Below are positions 21,225 through 35,122 of a DNA stretch of 64,000 nucleotides, in pieces. Made by a program: the position numbers and the translations under genes. Position 1 is the stretch's first letter; the number at the start of each line of letters is the position of its first letter. The stretch covers positions 1 through 64,000 of the forward strand of contig QANZ01054389.1 in the NCBI GenBank assembly GCA_003254925.1. Direction: 5' to 3'. The notes below the pieces were generated by a model. The model was not told the DNA's origin. It did not search any database and worked only from the letters and a program-made list of their open reading frames with translations. The stretch comes from Chamaecrista fasciculata. Lineage: Eukaryota > Streptophyta > Magnoliopsida > Fabales > Fabaceae.

Positions 21225-24200
21225 CAATAACAATAACTGAGGACAGAAATCATTTTGGAAAAAGCAATCTCACTAAACTGTTAACTGACTGAAAAAAGTC
21301 AGAATTTTTTATAAGGTGAATAAGCACGTGTATGGCTTAGTGCATCTTCAATTGATCTAAAAATTAAATTTACAGGCAATTACTTGAATTACTGATTTTA
21401 CTGATTGTAAGCAACTATAAAAGCATCCCTCCCTTCCTCACACTTTGGCACACACATAAGCCCATTAACTTGAATGTAGCTTATCCTCCAAAAGCATGTT
21501 ACAAACTTCTCAACCAAGGGGAAGAAAGGGTCATTAAATCAAGGACTCCTAGTCAAGCACATGCAAACTCCAAGATCCAAAATAACCTAATGCCAATCCT
21601 GACAAACCCATATACTATCTTTGTTAAGAAATTCCAATTCTACCGAGACACTGGAGGGCAAGAACCGTTCTAAATTATCAAAAATAAAATTAATACTGCA
21701 AAGTGCAAAATCAAAATTTAAAATTAATTTCTGTTCGCCTTCCCAACCATTCTACCCTGTTTCTCACATAATTCATAAGGAGGGGAAAAGAAAAGAAAAT
21801 TCTCTGGAAAATCAAGGAAAAATGAAAAGTCAAAGTTGTTCCCATGCAATTCATAACAATTTCTATCTTCCCACCATTGAAGCTAGTATGCCCAATATGA
21901 TTTTCTATGGAGCACGGGTACTTTAAAAATGGTATCGTACCTGTACCTATATCCTATGAATACTCTTGGGTACTTCCAAAATATTTTAAAATATAAACGT
22001 TCATACATTTTTTTAATAAAATATTAGTGTTCTTATCTAATTTTATTTTTGTTATATTTGAACTTCATTTTCTTTAGATTAATAAACAAAACATTCATAC
22101 TTTTATAAGAAAAATCATATAAATTTATATTTTACAGCTTTGTATTTAAATAAATGTTGCCATACCGGTGCCCCATAATTTTCACAAGTAACCATACCCT
22201 GTATTCGCACCCGTACCCATGCAAGTGCAAGATAGATGATTTTCAACTTAAAGCAGAAGAATCAGGATTGTATTAATACAAATCACCACCTATCTACATG
22301 TTCTGTTTATTTGTCACTCAGATTCCACATTTTTTGTTTCTACTTGTTTGCAACTAATTACACATGCACCTGAAAAACTCAGATACTTAAGCTCACAGTT
22401 CAGTGTCCAGTCTAATATAATTACAGGTTAAGGTGCTAAGAGACCCGAAGATCAGGACTAACTAGCATTGTTGAGTCAGCATCTAGAGAGCAACCAAACT
22501 CTCTCAAAAGGCAAAAATAATTAAGAAAAGGATGATAGAGCATCTGAAAAAAATGAGAAGTGACACAACTATTCATTTAGAAGAGACACTTTTATTTTGC
22601 ATAACACCAAGTGGATCAAAATTAAATATCAATAAAACAAATAGCTAGTGGTTCAGTGTTATAGGTTTACATAGTTAGCAAGTGATCATAAGTTCAAACC
22701 CTTGTTACGCCAAAAGAAAATTTAAATACTACTATAAAACCTCTGTCACAGCAAAATTTAATCCACTAACTGACCAAATAACATTGGTGTCATATACATA
22801 AAATAGAAAAAACCAAATCTTAAACAGATTAATTTGTTGGATTACAAGACAATTTTGGCTGCAAAATCATTCTCAATTAACCATGAAGCAGTTTTTAAAG
22901 GCAAAAAGAAAATAAAAGAAACACTATCATAATACCTTAGCCGCAATACCAAACTTCGCACAGTCAATAGCTATACGTGTTGCTCTACCAATACTTTCCT
23001 TTGTCCTCGTCAGTGTACCAAGTGTTGCTTCAAAGTATAAAAGGGCAGCGTGTCCTGCTTCAGTAGACTTTCCTTTTGAACGTTTTGTTGTTCCAGACTC
23101 ATCTTTCCTTCCATCGGCAATAGAACCAGAGAAAGTTTGCTTCAGGTGCAAATGTACATCAGGGCTGCAACTGCCATTGTTTTGAAGGATATTGCTACTG
23201 TCTGATGTAGAAACATTGCAAAGTGATGTATTTGGCGGAGATCCTTGTGGAGGGCAATCTGCTCCATCTGTCAAAGATGGACTTGGCTGATGACCTTTTA
23301 CTCCTAAACAGTCACCAGAAACTGAATCAGAATTCATATCTTCCTTGGGTTCTTCACATTTGAACTCTTTCACAGCCTCACACCTGAATGAAATACTAAG
23401 TATCATGAGCTTAAATTAAGACAAATGCAGCATAAATAAAATTTATCAGACAATTCCTCCCTTAAATCCACTACTATTAAGAACTAATTAAGGATATCAT
23501 TATGCCCCATATTTGCCACCAAACTCACGCTACCATTTTAGTTTAGCCAGAAAAACAAAACCAGTTAACACAAAGACAATCTAAAGACAGCAGAAGTTCA
23601 TTCAGGAGCTTTTGGTCGTTCAAGAATACAATTTGACTATCCTCCTTTTAATCTCTGCTTGGAGTTTTCTTTATTTTTTCTTTTTAGAGGGAGTTTAGAA
23701 GGCTAAAAACTGAAGTGAGGCAGAACTAAGCTTACACATCATTCACTTTGCTGCTATCACCAACAGCCGGCTTTGAGCACTCAGTATCCTCAGCAACTTC
23801 ATCCTCAGGTACATCAATAATGTTTTGAGGTGAAGCACTTGCATCAGCGACTGGTGCAGGATCAATATGTTCTGATGTATCAGATACTTTAATTGATTGG
23901 CCAACATCTATGGTATTGTCCTCATCATTTGGTAGCAACAATGGACAGGGCAAATCTTTACAGCTTCCAACTTCACAACATTTAATGTCAAGATTAGGAG
24001 ACAGAGTTCCAATTAAATGAATTTGGGAGTCCGATCCAACAGTCTGACTAACCACAGGATCAGTAAGATCTTTGCCAACTTCTTGGTCATTAGCATGTAG
24101 TAGTACATCTTTATGAACCTCCTGGTTTTCAACCTTAGTCAATTGCTTATCCATTTCAGTAGATGATTTATTCTCTGTAAAATTATCAATTATTTTATTT

Positions 24201-27200
24201 GAACTGGTTGATAATCTACACACATTAACATGAGAAGGAGCATTGCCACAACTGTCCATCCCTTGCAGTTCCAAACCATTCCCTCCTTGACTAATAATGC
24301 CCATACAAGGACATCTCTTGATAGTAGACCTACAACATCTACCATTTGATGTCATTATGGTGGGTGATGCTTCTGCACCATCTTGACTATCACCACCTTC
24401 AGCAGCATTAGCTGACATGGCTTCTAAAGCACGATGGAGGCGTTTGGTTGGAGGTAAGGCAGCTTCCCCATCCAAAGAGCTGCCATATGCTTGGTCTTTC
24501 ATTTTACAAATTTCGGAACATGGCACTAAACTCTCTGGAGGAGAAACAATATCCATTGCTCCTTTTAAAACAGACAAATCTTCATCAGCAGCACCACCAT
24601 TCTCATGAGTTGAGGACATGGTATGCTGCAATGATTTGATATTATTCTCTTTAGATCTTTTATCTTGAGATTGTACAATATCTTTGTGTTCCAAATCTGT
24701 TGCTGAAGATTCACTCATTCTGACTCTGGCCCGTTTCAACAGGGGCAGGTGCTCATCACCATCTTGCTCAGAGCATCTATCTTTTGAGTTTCCACAAACA
24801 TTCTGTGAACTCTGACTGATATTCTGCACTCCAGCCTCCTCCTCTGATGTAGCAGTTGGCTTGGCAGAATCATTCACTGCTCGCTTCCTGTTTGGCTTTC
24901 TTTTTCTCTTATTGACTACAGCCTTTATTTCAATATCAAACCCTTTGGTCAACTCAGAATCTCCTTCTGGGCACTCAATAGTATCAGAGAGTTCAAGTTT
25001 GCAATTTGAGTCAATGGTACTTCCCTCATTCAGGCTAACAGCATCGGAATCAATAGTCAGAATTTCAGATCTATTGTCTTCCATGCTACAATTTGAGGCA
25101 AAAGCTGACGTATCAATATCAGGTGATTTCCTGACGCGTTTATTTCTTCTCAGAGGCACATTCTGAACTGCATTAGCTGACGCATCACCAGCACTTTTTC
25201 CCCCATCACTACAATGCACAGTGTTTTGAATCCGTGATGAGCTTCTTGACCTTCGAGCTGGTGCATTTCTCTGTGTGCTATTACCCTGTCGACACAAGTC
25301 GAGGGATCTTTTTCGAGAAGAGTAAGTAACGGGCAAGGGTGACTTTACAGTAGGAGTAGCACTATCAATAGGCTCCTTCAATGAAGCCTCTTTATCAGAA
25401 GATTCATCCTTAGGAGCTGCAGTCAAGGCTTCCTCAGCTGCACATATTGGCTCAGTTCGATCAGTGAAAGAATTTGAAGATTTCAGTTGCAGATTATGTA
25501 TCGACTCAGGAACTTCTGTCTCATGCTTTAAATCTAACTTGGCAGATGAATCAACAGGAGTTGTAATATTTGGATCAGCAACTTTACCACTAGAATTAAT
25601 TTCATCAATTTCGGTCTCTTTTAATTTTTCATAACTATCAATAATCTCTTGTACAGCACGAACGAAGTCAGCACCCTTTCCCTGACGTTTAACAAGAAGA
25701 GACTGTTTCTTCTCCTCAGTAAATGCTTCAACATCAGCAGGATTGCAGAAAGCTCTGCATAACAAAATACCATTTCAAACCTAACACAACTTGCTAGCTT
25801 AGCAGAAAAATTAGGCTTGTACTCTAAAACACAACTATGGTATGAATATCAAATTTCGATATTTAATCCCGTAATAATAACTAGCCAAATCATCTAACAT
25901 TAAACATTGCAAAAAGGATTCAACGTATCCCAGCTTAAATTTTGTTATTTACTCACTCAATCAGAACGTACAAATATAAACAGTTCACACCATATTGAGT
26001 TTTGATGTTATTCTTCCTTGCCCTTTCAGTTAGTGAACATCAGACGCTTATCTTATATAGGTTCCATAATAATTCAGTTCGACCACCCCTTCAATCTTAT
26101 CCAGCCTTGCTTAAAGAAAAGCAAAATTAGTGATTCTATTAATACAAAAATGACCCCTTACTCTAAAAGTAGAGATTATTTCAAAGGTCTCTTGTTCGAG
26201 TGAAGTAAAATGAACTTAGAACCTGTACAAGCATATATACTATGATTATCACATCTTGTGCCCAAAGCTGTAGTTCTATGTCAACTGTCAACCAAATATG
26301 AAACTGCTGAGAGCCCAAGGTCCAAACCATCCTTTCCAAAACGCAACCAAATAAATCAAATTAAAGTACAAACAAGGAAATATTAATTATGACGCTTAGC
26401 GTTTACTTTCAACCAAACAATTCCCCATAATCCAGTACAATTTGTCACTCAAGTAAGAATAGTTTGCAGTGGCATATTGTTTCAAGAAACCCAATTTTAC
26501 CAAACACACACACCTGCATGAGCATCCTGATACATTAAAGAGTTGTCAAAGTCTAAAGAAAAGGAACTTAAATCCATCCTTCTCTATGTGAATCAAGGTA
26601 GACAAAGGCGAAAGGAGCCAGCCTCCAAAAACGACTTAACCTAGAGAGGCTTAAAAAGCACTAACCCAAGCATAGCAAGCCACTATAATAGGGAAAAAGA
26701 ATGCTAGAAATATGCTAAATGAACAAAAATAAAAAGATGTAAGTTTGTAACAACACTTGACGTATAAATGAACTATTCTAAGTTTTAACATAATAATCAC
26801 CAAGTCACTATCATCAGCTAAATATTAAACCATTTTGATTCATACGTCTAAACCCTCAATAATAACAACCTAAACATCTAATAACCAAAATCATATCCAT
26901 TACTCAATGAATTATTGGGCTGGGCTTCCTATTTGAAGGATCAGGCTTCCTACTTGTTTGGCTTGGGCTGCGCTTTTTCACTTTTCTATGCATATTTCAC
27001 TAAGGAGCCAAAGGCACTTGCATTTCCAAACAAAAAGACTGACCTAAATGGTGCCTGGCTGAACCCAGCATCTCTCATGGTACAGGAGACGCTGGGTACA
27101 GATAGCGCCTTGCCTTAGCAACTGCGCCTTTGACAACACTGATGTGAATATTTCAAAAATAAAAAAAAAATTACTAAAAAAAAACTCGCTTACATAAAAA

Positions 27201-29032
27201 AAAAAAAAAAAANNNNNNNNNNNNNNNNNNNNNNNNNNNNNNAAAAAAAAAAAAAAAACTGTCATCAAATCCTAACCAACCATAAAACCGAGCCAACACC
27301 AGAAACCCACAAAACAAGAACAATTGGGATCGAAATCCTAAACCTTAAGTTCTTTCCCTTCTGCAAATAAATGAAACAGAAATTAATGAGCTAAAACAAA
27401 GAGTAAAATAATTTATCATAAATCTATATTAACATTTTCCAAAGGATATTTGCAAATATGGGCAGACTCGTAAACAGAAGTACAGAACTATGCCTTAAAG
27501 GTAAAACATCACATTTGCATCAAACTTCGATCAAAACACTCCATACAGATATTGCTAACCCCCAAAGTTATGTGGAAGTTAGCATTCCCCATGAATGCAT
27601 GCAAAAATGGCATAAAGCCAACTAAAAGAGACATCTCATCAACAAGGATTAATCCCAATAAGTGGTCCATGGTGATGGAAAAACAACAGGTTTACTTCAC
27701 TGAAAAATAATTAACAAATACAATGTACTCCAAGCCTCAAAACATTACAATAAGCAAACAAAGGAGATTCACTTCGACATGTGAATACAACATAATCTGT
27801 ATAATCCACTTAGTTAAGTGTAGAAAATAGACTTGAAAGAAAGCAAATAATTTACTTTATAGGAAGTACAACCTAAAATTAAAAAAAAAAAAGGAAAATA
27901 AAATATCTTAGAGACATCAGTGAGGAGACTTCTTTTACACTTTATAATTAGCAGGTCAGGTCTAGGCCAGAAAACAAGATTAACAATATTTGATTACATG
28001 TATGTACTTGACCATGTATATTTGCGTTCAGAAATTATACAACACAGTATGGCATTGAAAACTTACATCTGTTGGGTTCCAAAGAAGTAAACAAGAACTT
28101 TCTTCCAATCAGCGGAGTAACCCCATTTCTCTGGCTCACTTACCTGTGCCAAGCAAATAACTTGATAAGCCACGTGAAATCTCTAAAACAATTAAACAAT
28201 CAATAAGAAAAAAAAAAACGAAAAGAAACCTGAACATAGGCTAAATATAATAATAAAGAAGATTGCACATAGTCATAGAAAGAGAAGGGACATATACCCC
28301 TCTCTCTAGCATCTTAAGTAAGTCAATTCTTTCACATTCCTACTTGTTTATTTCCTTCCCGCCCTGGAAAGGGGAAGATGAGCAAGTAAAATTGCTTCAG
28401 GGAATTTGGATTATTGTCTCCAGCCGCTACTCTCAGAAATCATTGTTCCTGAAAGAAGAGGATACATGCCTCTCCAACCGAAGAAAAGAAACAAATTTTC
28501 AATCCTTAATTTCGCCCAATTCAAGGCTTTACCTTGTACTTTTGGCTAAATATCTCTACAAAATTGCCATGGTCCAACCAAGAAGCGAACAAAATCTAGA
28601 TATGAGGATGTAAAATGGTGGGAAAACTGGGAATCCTCCTCAACCATCTACTGTCTGAATCAATTTCACACCCATTAAGACATAAGCCCAAAACAAGTTT
28701 TAAAATAAAACCTCGCCCAGTTCAATTCAAGATCTTGAAAGCAAGAAGACCCTTAAAATGTGCCAAAACACAATACTAAAGTCTAGAAAAAAGCAAAAAC
28801 TCAGAATAAAGCAACATGCAATCCAAGACAATAATAAAAAAGATATTCTAAATAGTACAGTAAGCCGAAAAATAGGTGATTTTACTAGAAATTGGAAAGT
28901 AGCTCGTACCGTGGCAGGCCAAGCAGGGAAGCCTTTTACTTTAGCAAGAACAAGATCGCCGACCTTCCATTGGCGGCGAGCAGCGGCAGCAGCAGCGGCT
29001 TTGCTAGCGCCCTTTCTGCGACTAGGTGCCAT
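18278..29032 (-). CDS. HULK: HUA2-like PWWP and CID domain protein
   Basis: Eleven minus-strand exons join in phase: 29032-28910, 28143-28067, 25754-23736, 23383-22936, 20874-20766, 20609-20497, 20387-20200, 20105-19604, 19504-19066, 18955-18788 and 18303-18278. They give 1,403 residues, close to Arabidopsis HUA2. A PWWP domain lies at about residues 20-85 (WKVGDLVLAKVKGFPAWP, then WKKVLVYFFGTQQ). Next come a long acidic/serine low-complexity region, an RPR/CID domain at about 850-985 (FEATLGTLTRTKES to PRLLSAAAPPG), and a proline-rich tail with 19 consecutive prolines near residue 1155. The last exon is 26 nt and ends in GPSFWRPR. HUA2 family members are nuclear factors that influence transcript processing and expression of floral regulators such as FLC and AGAMOUS. 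The start is the first ATG before the PWWP domain. Paralogue identity (HULK2 or HULK3 type) is suggested only by gene neighbourhood. Confidence 0.92.
21176..21223. repeat. Poly-A tract in HUA2-like intron 4
   Basis: Nearly 50 consecutive A bases lie within the intron between 22935 and 20875. It could be the tail of a retroposed sequence, but no body with target duplications is evident. Its length may be uncertain in the assembly. Confidence 0.6.
27213..27242. other. 30-base N gap within a poly-A tract
   Basis: The gap lies in intron 2 of the HUA2-like gene, with A runs on both sides. It probably marks a homopolymer that could not be assembled. No coding exon is lost, since exons 2 and 3 join in phase. 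Confidence 0.8.
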
Positions 29033-29510
29033 AAGAGGAAGCCGCCTCAGCTATAGTAGAATGAGAGCAAGTGATTTGAAGTGAAGCGAATAGCCAGACT
29101 CAGCTCTATGCCAAAATCGCTCAAGAATGGAACGGCTTGGCACTCTGTGGGATTTGCAAACAAAATTCGCAGGCATTGAAACACCTAAGGTCCACAAATG
29201 AAGAGAGGAGATGATGGAGAGACCAGAGTGGGGGAGATAGAAACCCTAATTTGAGTGAGGAAAAGAAAAAAGAGAGACGGTCAGAGAGTTGAAGAGATTT
29301 TGTGAAACAAGTGGTGTCACAGAGATATGTGTTGGTTAGGTGTGTAGAAGCTAGGGTGCGCAGGGAGTGTGGGTTTTCTTGCTCTTCGACTGGGCTAACG
29401 TGCGCTTTTTGGAGTGGCTCAGCTACGGCTGCATTATTTCATCCAGGCCATTAATTTAATTTAAAAGTCAACAAATAAATTGTTAGTCAACACATCTAAT
29501 GATTAATAAT
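29033..29510. promoter_or_regulatory. Upstream and 5' leader region of the HUA2-like gene
   Basis: Gene-free sequence immediately upstream of the HUA2-like start on the minus strand. The part nearest the ATG is purine-rich on the plus strand (gagag runs at 29200-29300), hence CT-rich on the transcribed strand, as in many plant leaders. No defined TATA box was identified. Confidence 0.4.
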
Positions 29511-29512
29511 TA

Positions 29513-29916
29513 CTCCCTCCGTCCCTTTTTATTTGCTTCATTGCAGAACTTTTTTTGTCCCTTTTTATCTGCTTTGTTATGAAATCAAGAGGTCATCAAT
29601 GAACTTTTTTACCATTTTATCCCTATTTAATATTATAGTCATAATGGACGATTTGACTTTTGGTAGAGAATTATTTTGGGGTTCTGTAGTAATCAATTGG
29701 AGTAGGTTTCATAAAAAAATTGTGAGAGTATTTAAATTAGTTGGAGGAATTTAATTTTTGAAATATGAGCATTAAATTGATGATATAATTAAGTCTAATT
29801 TAATAAGGGTAATATAGTCTTTTTATTTTAGATTTTACATTAACTTTAGTGATTTAATCATTTTATTAGTTTGTGTGCAACAACCTTAAAAAGCAGATAA
29901 AAAGGGACGGAGGGAG
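29513..29916. mobile_element. Stowaway-like (Tc1/mariner) MITE, about 404 bp
   Basis: The left end reads CTCCCTCCGTCCC and the right end is its inverted copy (GGGACGGAGGGAG). Both are flanked by TA (29511-29512 and 29917-29918), the Stowaway signature. The interior is AT-rich and non-coding; the ORF at 29533-29754 lies inside it and is not a gene. It sits about 480 bp upstream of the HUA2-like start. Confidence 0.8.
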
Positions 29917-30052
29917 TAATACTTAAGAAAAATTTTAGCAAACATAATTGGGTTGATCCATTTCCGAAACTTTGTTCTTTCTCTCTCAAATCTCAATTAT
30001 TCAATTTCATACTCCCCTAACAGTGTGCACGTGACCGACCTAGAGTCCTAAA

Positions 30053-30567
30053 TAGGGGTGTCAAAACAGGTTGGTCCGCCCAGGCCCGCGATGGGCCCGC
30101 CTCTTAGCAAGCTGGGGCGGGCCAGCCTGTTTAAAAACGGGCTTCGCACACGCTGCCCGCAAACCGCCCATCAAAGCCCGCGGGCTAAACGGGCCGGTCC
30201 GCGGGCTTTTTTTTTTGTTCATAGGCTTTTTTTTTTCTAAAACTGTATTTTTTTCAGGCTAAAACTGTTTTTATTTTTGCCAACAGGCCAAAAACAATTT
30301 TGTGCCAAATATGTATTTTTTTTTACAAAACTGTTTTTTTTACTATCTAGTGCAGATTTTTTTTTGTTCATAGGCCCATTTTTTTTGTTAAAAAACACAA
30401 GCCCGTTTAGGCTCGCGGGTAGCCCGCCCCGTACCCATTTAGCCCGCGGGCTAAATGGGCCAGCCCATTTAAGCCCGCATTTAAACGGGCTTATATTTTA
30501 TAGCCCAATACTGCCCATTTAGCGGCCGGGCCGGGCCCGCGGGCTTGAGCCCAATTTGACATCCCTA
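30053..30567. mobile_element. hAT-like MITE with 8-bp target duplication, 515 bp
   Basis: The ends are TAGGGGTGTCAAA on the left and TTTGACATCCCTA on the right, inverted and near-perfect. The octamer GTCCTAAA occurs on both sides (30045-30052 and 30568-30575), as expected for hAT elements. The interior has repeated GC-rich blocks of the GCCCGCGGGCTAAA type in both orientations, separated by T-rich stretches, and is strikingly GC-rich against its surroundings. The three ORFs inside are by-products of this composition. Confidence 0.8.
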
Positions 30568-30575
30568 GTCCTAAA

Positions 30576-32897
30576 CTATTTTTTTCGGGTCAAAAAAGTC
30601 CTAAACTATTCAATCACTCCTTTTTGGGTATTTAACAGACTTTTTTCTTTCTTTTTTTTTTTGGTACGACTGGGCTAAGTGAGTTATATTTTGCTCATTT
30701 TGTCTATTATGTCGAGGATCCTCAAGGCCCATTAATTAGCCCAAATCAATCAAGTTACTTTTAGACCTTGGTGAATAAGCCCACGTTTGGCATTAATTCT
30801 TTGTAATGGGCAATACGAGGAGTGTCCAGATAAAATTAAGCTTTGGGTTGGGAGTTGCAAGGCAAAGTGAAAGGAGTTGAGAGATTTGAAGGAAAAAAGA
30901 GAATGAAAAAAAAAATTAAAGTAATTACTATTTAATTTGTTGTGTTCAGATGTTTGAAGGTTGATGACGATCCGTTAACCTTGACGTCCTCAAGCTCTCT
31001 ACACAAGACACTCCAATGGGGGTCTAGTCCCCAGTAGAGCTTCTAAAACCTAAGTAAGTATGTTAGCAGAATAACGATATATGAAATCATTGGTTGGTTC
31101 ATACCTGGGCGAATCTTTTAGATTTGCTATGTAGGCAATCATTGCTTATAAGTTTGTTGCATATGGTGGGTTTCCTAATGTTCGTGCTCCTCCACTACCT
31201 ATGGTCCCAACGGCTCTAATGCTGACGCTTACAAGTCTTAGGGATTTTTGACCATTTAACTCTTGTTAAGCTTCTCGTTTGTGCGATGACTTTTGGGCCC
31301 TTTATGCTTATTGGGTTGTGCTATATTAATTAGGCCTATTGGGCATACTCTATCAGAAGTAAACACCATAAGATTAAATTATTAGTCAATTGTATTTATA
31401 TTTCTTGTTCGGTTTTGCTGATTTGAGACATTATAGCTCCAAAATAAAAACTTGCCCTCGGTTGAACTTATTGTTTCTAAATAAAATTAATTATCTAATC
31501 ATGTTTTCAAAAATCGATGGCATAAATAAAATTCTTTTAAAAACAGGTGCAAGAGTACCATAAATAGAGGCAACACATACTTATAGCAGAAGTCAAAAGA
31601 ACAAGAAGATCTATATCATAACTTCAACAGACCTATGATGAAGTTGGGAAACCTTGAGAAAAACGTGCAGGCTTCAAGAATAACCTGTTAAAAAGTAAAA
31701 TAGGGAAGGGTCCTGGTCGACTTTCTTTGACAATCAAGCTATTATGTGTTTCAAAGTAAATAAATATATGATTTACGAATGAGTAGAATGTACCTCATAA
31801 TTAGAGTCTGGAGAGATAAGTGTTTATACAGAAAGATTCATCAAGAAAAGTAGGTATAATAACGGTTTGAGATGGTAATTGAATTTTCGGGATTTTCAAG
31901 AACGATCATACAAATAAAAATGAAAAATTGTGGATACAGACTATTATGTTCATCGCCCAAAAGACAATTTGAGGTCGCTCAACATGTGCATATATATAAC
32001 CATCTAACTAGTAAGTTTTTGCATTTCACAGTCTCATCAATAATCATGTTGTGTCATTAATCACTGTCAAACCATATTATCTATTGAACTATCACTTCAT
32101 TCAAACTCCCCACCCCCATGCAATTGTTTGTTTACATCAGTTAAACTTTGAGCAGATTTATATAGATGTGTTAATTATATATGATTTTAGAGTATCATAA
32201 TCCATAATCTTATAAAATTATATAGTAAAATAAGACATGATATAAGATAATTAATGATACTTTTTTTTTTTAAAAAAAAGTAAATGACATTTTCTTTTGT
32301 ACTATTATTTAAAACTACAATAAGAATACTATTTTTCATGATCTAATTCACACCTCTATATATATATGCACAAAAAGTCATTAATAATTGTAATACTTTT
32401 TGTACAATAATTATGATTATAAATTAAAAAAACCAAATATATATCTAATGCATAACTTGTTAATCTTAAAAGCCCCATATCCAAAAAAGACATCCACTGA
32501 TCTCATAAAAGATGGAATGATCGATGTGCTTGTCTGCAACTCAAATTTATATTAGAAAACTAAGAATATATAATAGGTATTGAGCTTATTTGAAAAAAGT
32601 TAAATGAATTATTACGATTAAAACTCATCATACTTAGGGGCCAATCCACTTAATGAAAAGTTGTCCTTATCTACCAATAACCTCGATATGATATATATAT
32701 CTGATATTACAAAAGTAGTCAATCTTCGACCATGTCAAGTATCCTTTCCTACCTAATATTGCCTGGTGATCAAACCTGAATCCCAATGCGTAAGAGTGCA
32801 CGAAATAGAGAAGTACTATATTTTTAAAAAAAAAAACGAAGTTTAAAGCTTAACTAATTAACTCTGGCCTCATGGCCTAATTACGAGTTACGACGGA
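30576..32897. other. Intergenic, no gene seen
   Basis: AT-rich DNA. A stretch near 30950-31350 (gacactccaatggggg..., then gggccctttatgcttattggg) looks like degraded dispersed repeat, possibly an old LTR, but I found no matching partner or ends. No supported ORF or RNA gene. Confidence 0.4.
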
Positions 32898-35122
32898 CAC
32901 TACAAAAAACACGCTGGTTAACTACGGTAATTTTACTACGCTTACAAAAAGCGTTCCTAATAACTTGTGAAACCTCTCATTTGCCACATTAATGTTTCAC
33001 CGTAGCAACTCAATATTGTACCGTGGCAAATATTGGCTCCAGCTATTTTATCCTCTCCCTCCAATTTTTTTTAATTCATTATTAAAATTTCCCTCCATAC
33101 TTGTGTTATCTCCCTCCACGCCGAATCCCTAATCTCCAAAACTGTGCCTCACTGCATATCATTCACTGAAGCCGAAAGCATAGTGGTTCGAAGCTTCGAC
33201 CGACGGCGACGACGACGATTCAGCGTCAACAAGCTCCGACCAGTAGCGATTCATAGGAAAAGGTGAAAGCGCCAAGGAAATCAAAAGCAAAGCGAGCGGA
33301 ATCCCTTATGCGGTATGCTTTTTGTGCTTTTATTTTTCCCTAACCCCTCTTTCATCTCTATCTTTTTTTAGATTCTCCAGTTGGACTCTGTAATGAAAGA
33401 ATTTCTTTGGGATTTTCCACACCATTAGGCTCAATGTTCTGTACAATCTGATGATGCTTCTAAACTATATATATATATATACATATCGTCAATGTTTCTA
33501 ACGAGAGCATACACAAACCGAAGCGAGGGGATTTTATTTTTCTACTGGGAGGCTTCGCTTCAGCAAGAATAGGATAGCAGAGGAAGAGAATTCTTTACTC
33601 TTCTCATCCATTGAAACAGAAGCTACAAGGAAAAGAAAAGGGTAATTCTTTTTCTCTTCTCGGTTCTTTTTTATATTTTCCGTTTCTGTTTCTTGGATTA
33701 TCTTTTTTTTAGGAATTTTTCATTGTGTTTGTGTTTAGTGTAGCATTCCTTTCAATCTATCACCTGACATTGTTGTGTTTGATCTGCAAAAGTTAGTCTA
33801 TTAAAATAAACTCTTACTTATTTGTGTTCAGCCAGTGCCTGGAAGGTGTTTGCTAAAATGTCCCAATGAGATTTTGTTGCTTCTCTTTTCTCTCGAAAAC
33901 TAAATCTAGAATTTTGTTTTGATTTGATTTGGGTGTGTATATAGAATTGTTATTAATAATTTGCTTGTTTTTTTGTCATTGAGGAATTCTGATCGGTTTT
34001 GTCAACATTTTTCCATGAAGTTTTTTATATCAGAAACCCTATTTTGACCTAATGACCATTTGGACATGTTTTCAAGCATTTTCTTATGTTTTTACTTGTG
34101 TTTCTGCTGTCCAAGATCCCCATTCTATTTTGGCTTCCTTTTGGACATGTTTTTAAACATTTTCTATTGTATTCACAAGTGTTTTTTGCTATCTAAAATG
34201 CCCATTGTGTTTTAACTTCGTTTTGGACATTTTTTCTAGCCTCTTTGAACTCTTTTTCACACATTTTCACATATGTAAACTGTAAAGACTCATTTTGGTT
34301 GGTTGTATGCATATTTAATTTTCTACTTGAACTTATTTTCATGCCTTTTCTATTGCATTTGCATGTGTTAAGTATCAAAGTTCTGTTTCTCATTTTTAAG
34401 TATCAAAGTTATGTTTCTCTCACTTTTAAGTATCAAAGTTCTGTCTCTCTCACTTTTAAGTATCAAAGTTCTGTCTCTCTAACTTATTTTTCTGCTTTTG
34501 TTCTTGATTTAGCTAGAAGTAGAACATTTCATGTAGGCTTGTTTACTGTAATTTATATGAATTAAAAACTTGGAGGAACTTGGGTCTTATTTATTGAGAT
34601 AGTTTGTACCATATTTCATTCAATGTATTGCAGATGACAGCTTATTTATGTTTTTTATTACATAACTCAGTTCTGATAGTAGTAATTTTAAAATAATAAC
34701 ATTTAGGATGCAACTCTAGATAAGAGAAAAGTAAATATTCTCCTTAATAAGAAAGGATAGCAAACTATTTATTGAAATCATTGTGTTGTTTATGCTTGTT
34801 GCTTCTTGGTCTAATTATGGTTCAGCTGATGCAGCCTTTACCTTATCATTTGTAATTACGTAAATTGGATATGTTAAACATTAGGTTTACTTCTGTTTGG
34901 GGGACAAGCTTATTCTATTTCGATCAAAGTTTTTGTAAGCGTTGTGGTGAATGTGGCTTTAAGAATTCTCTACCCAAATGACTCTTTGATTGATTAATAT
35001 TTTTGTTGGTACTTGAAAGATTTATTCAGCTTTGAAATCAACTAATAAGCATGCTCTTTATTACTTTGAACCACAAACTATTTTTCCGAAGTTAGTAATG
35101 AGACACTAATTTCTTTTATAGG

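Noticed and set aside
26915-27118. ORF of 67 codons with hydrophobic start
   Set aside because: Inside intron 2 of the HUA2-like gene on the opposite strand, next to a poly-A/N gap. No family match recognised; perhaps a repeat fragment.
28263-28613. ORF of 116 codons
   Set aside because: Lies in an intron of the HUA2-like gene on the opposite strand, with no domain or codon pattern suggesting a gene.
30058-30522. Three overlapping ORFs rich in G, P and R
   Set aside because: Products of the GC-rich hairpin blocks of the hAT-like MITE.
30790-31400. LTR-like intergenic stretch
   Set aside because: Some phrases look like retrotransposon LTR, but no paired repeat, primer binding site or target duplication was found.
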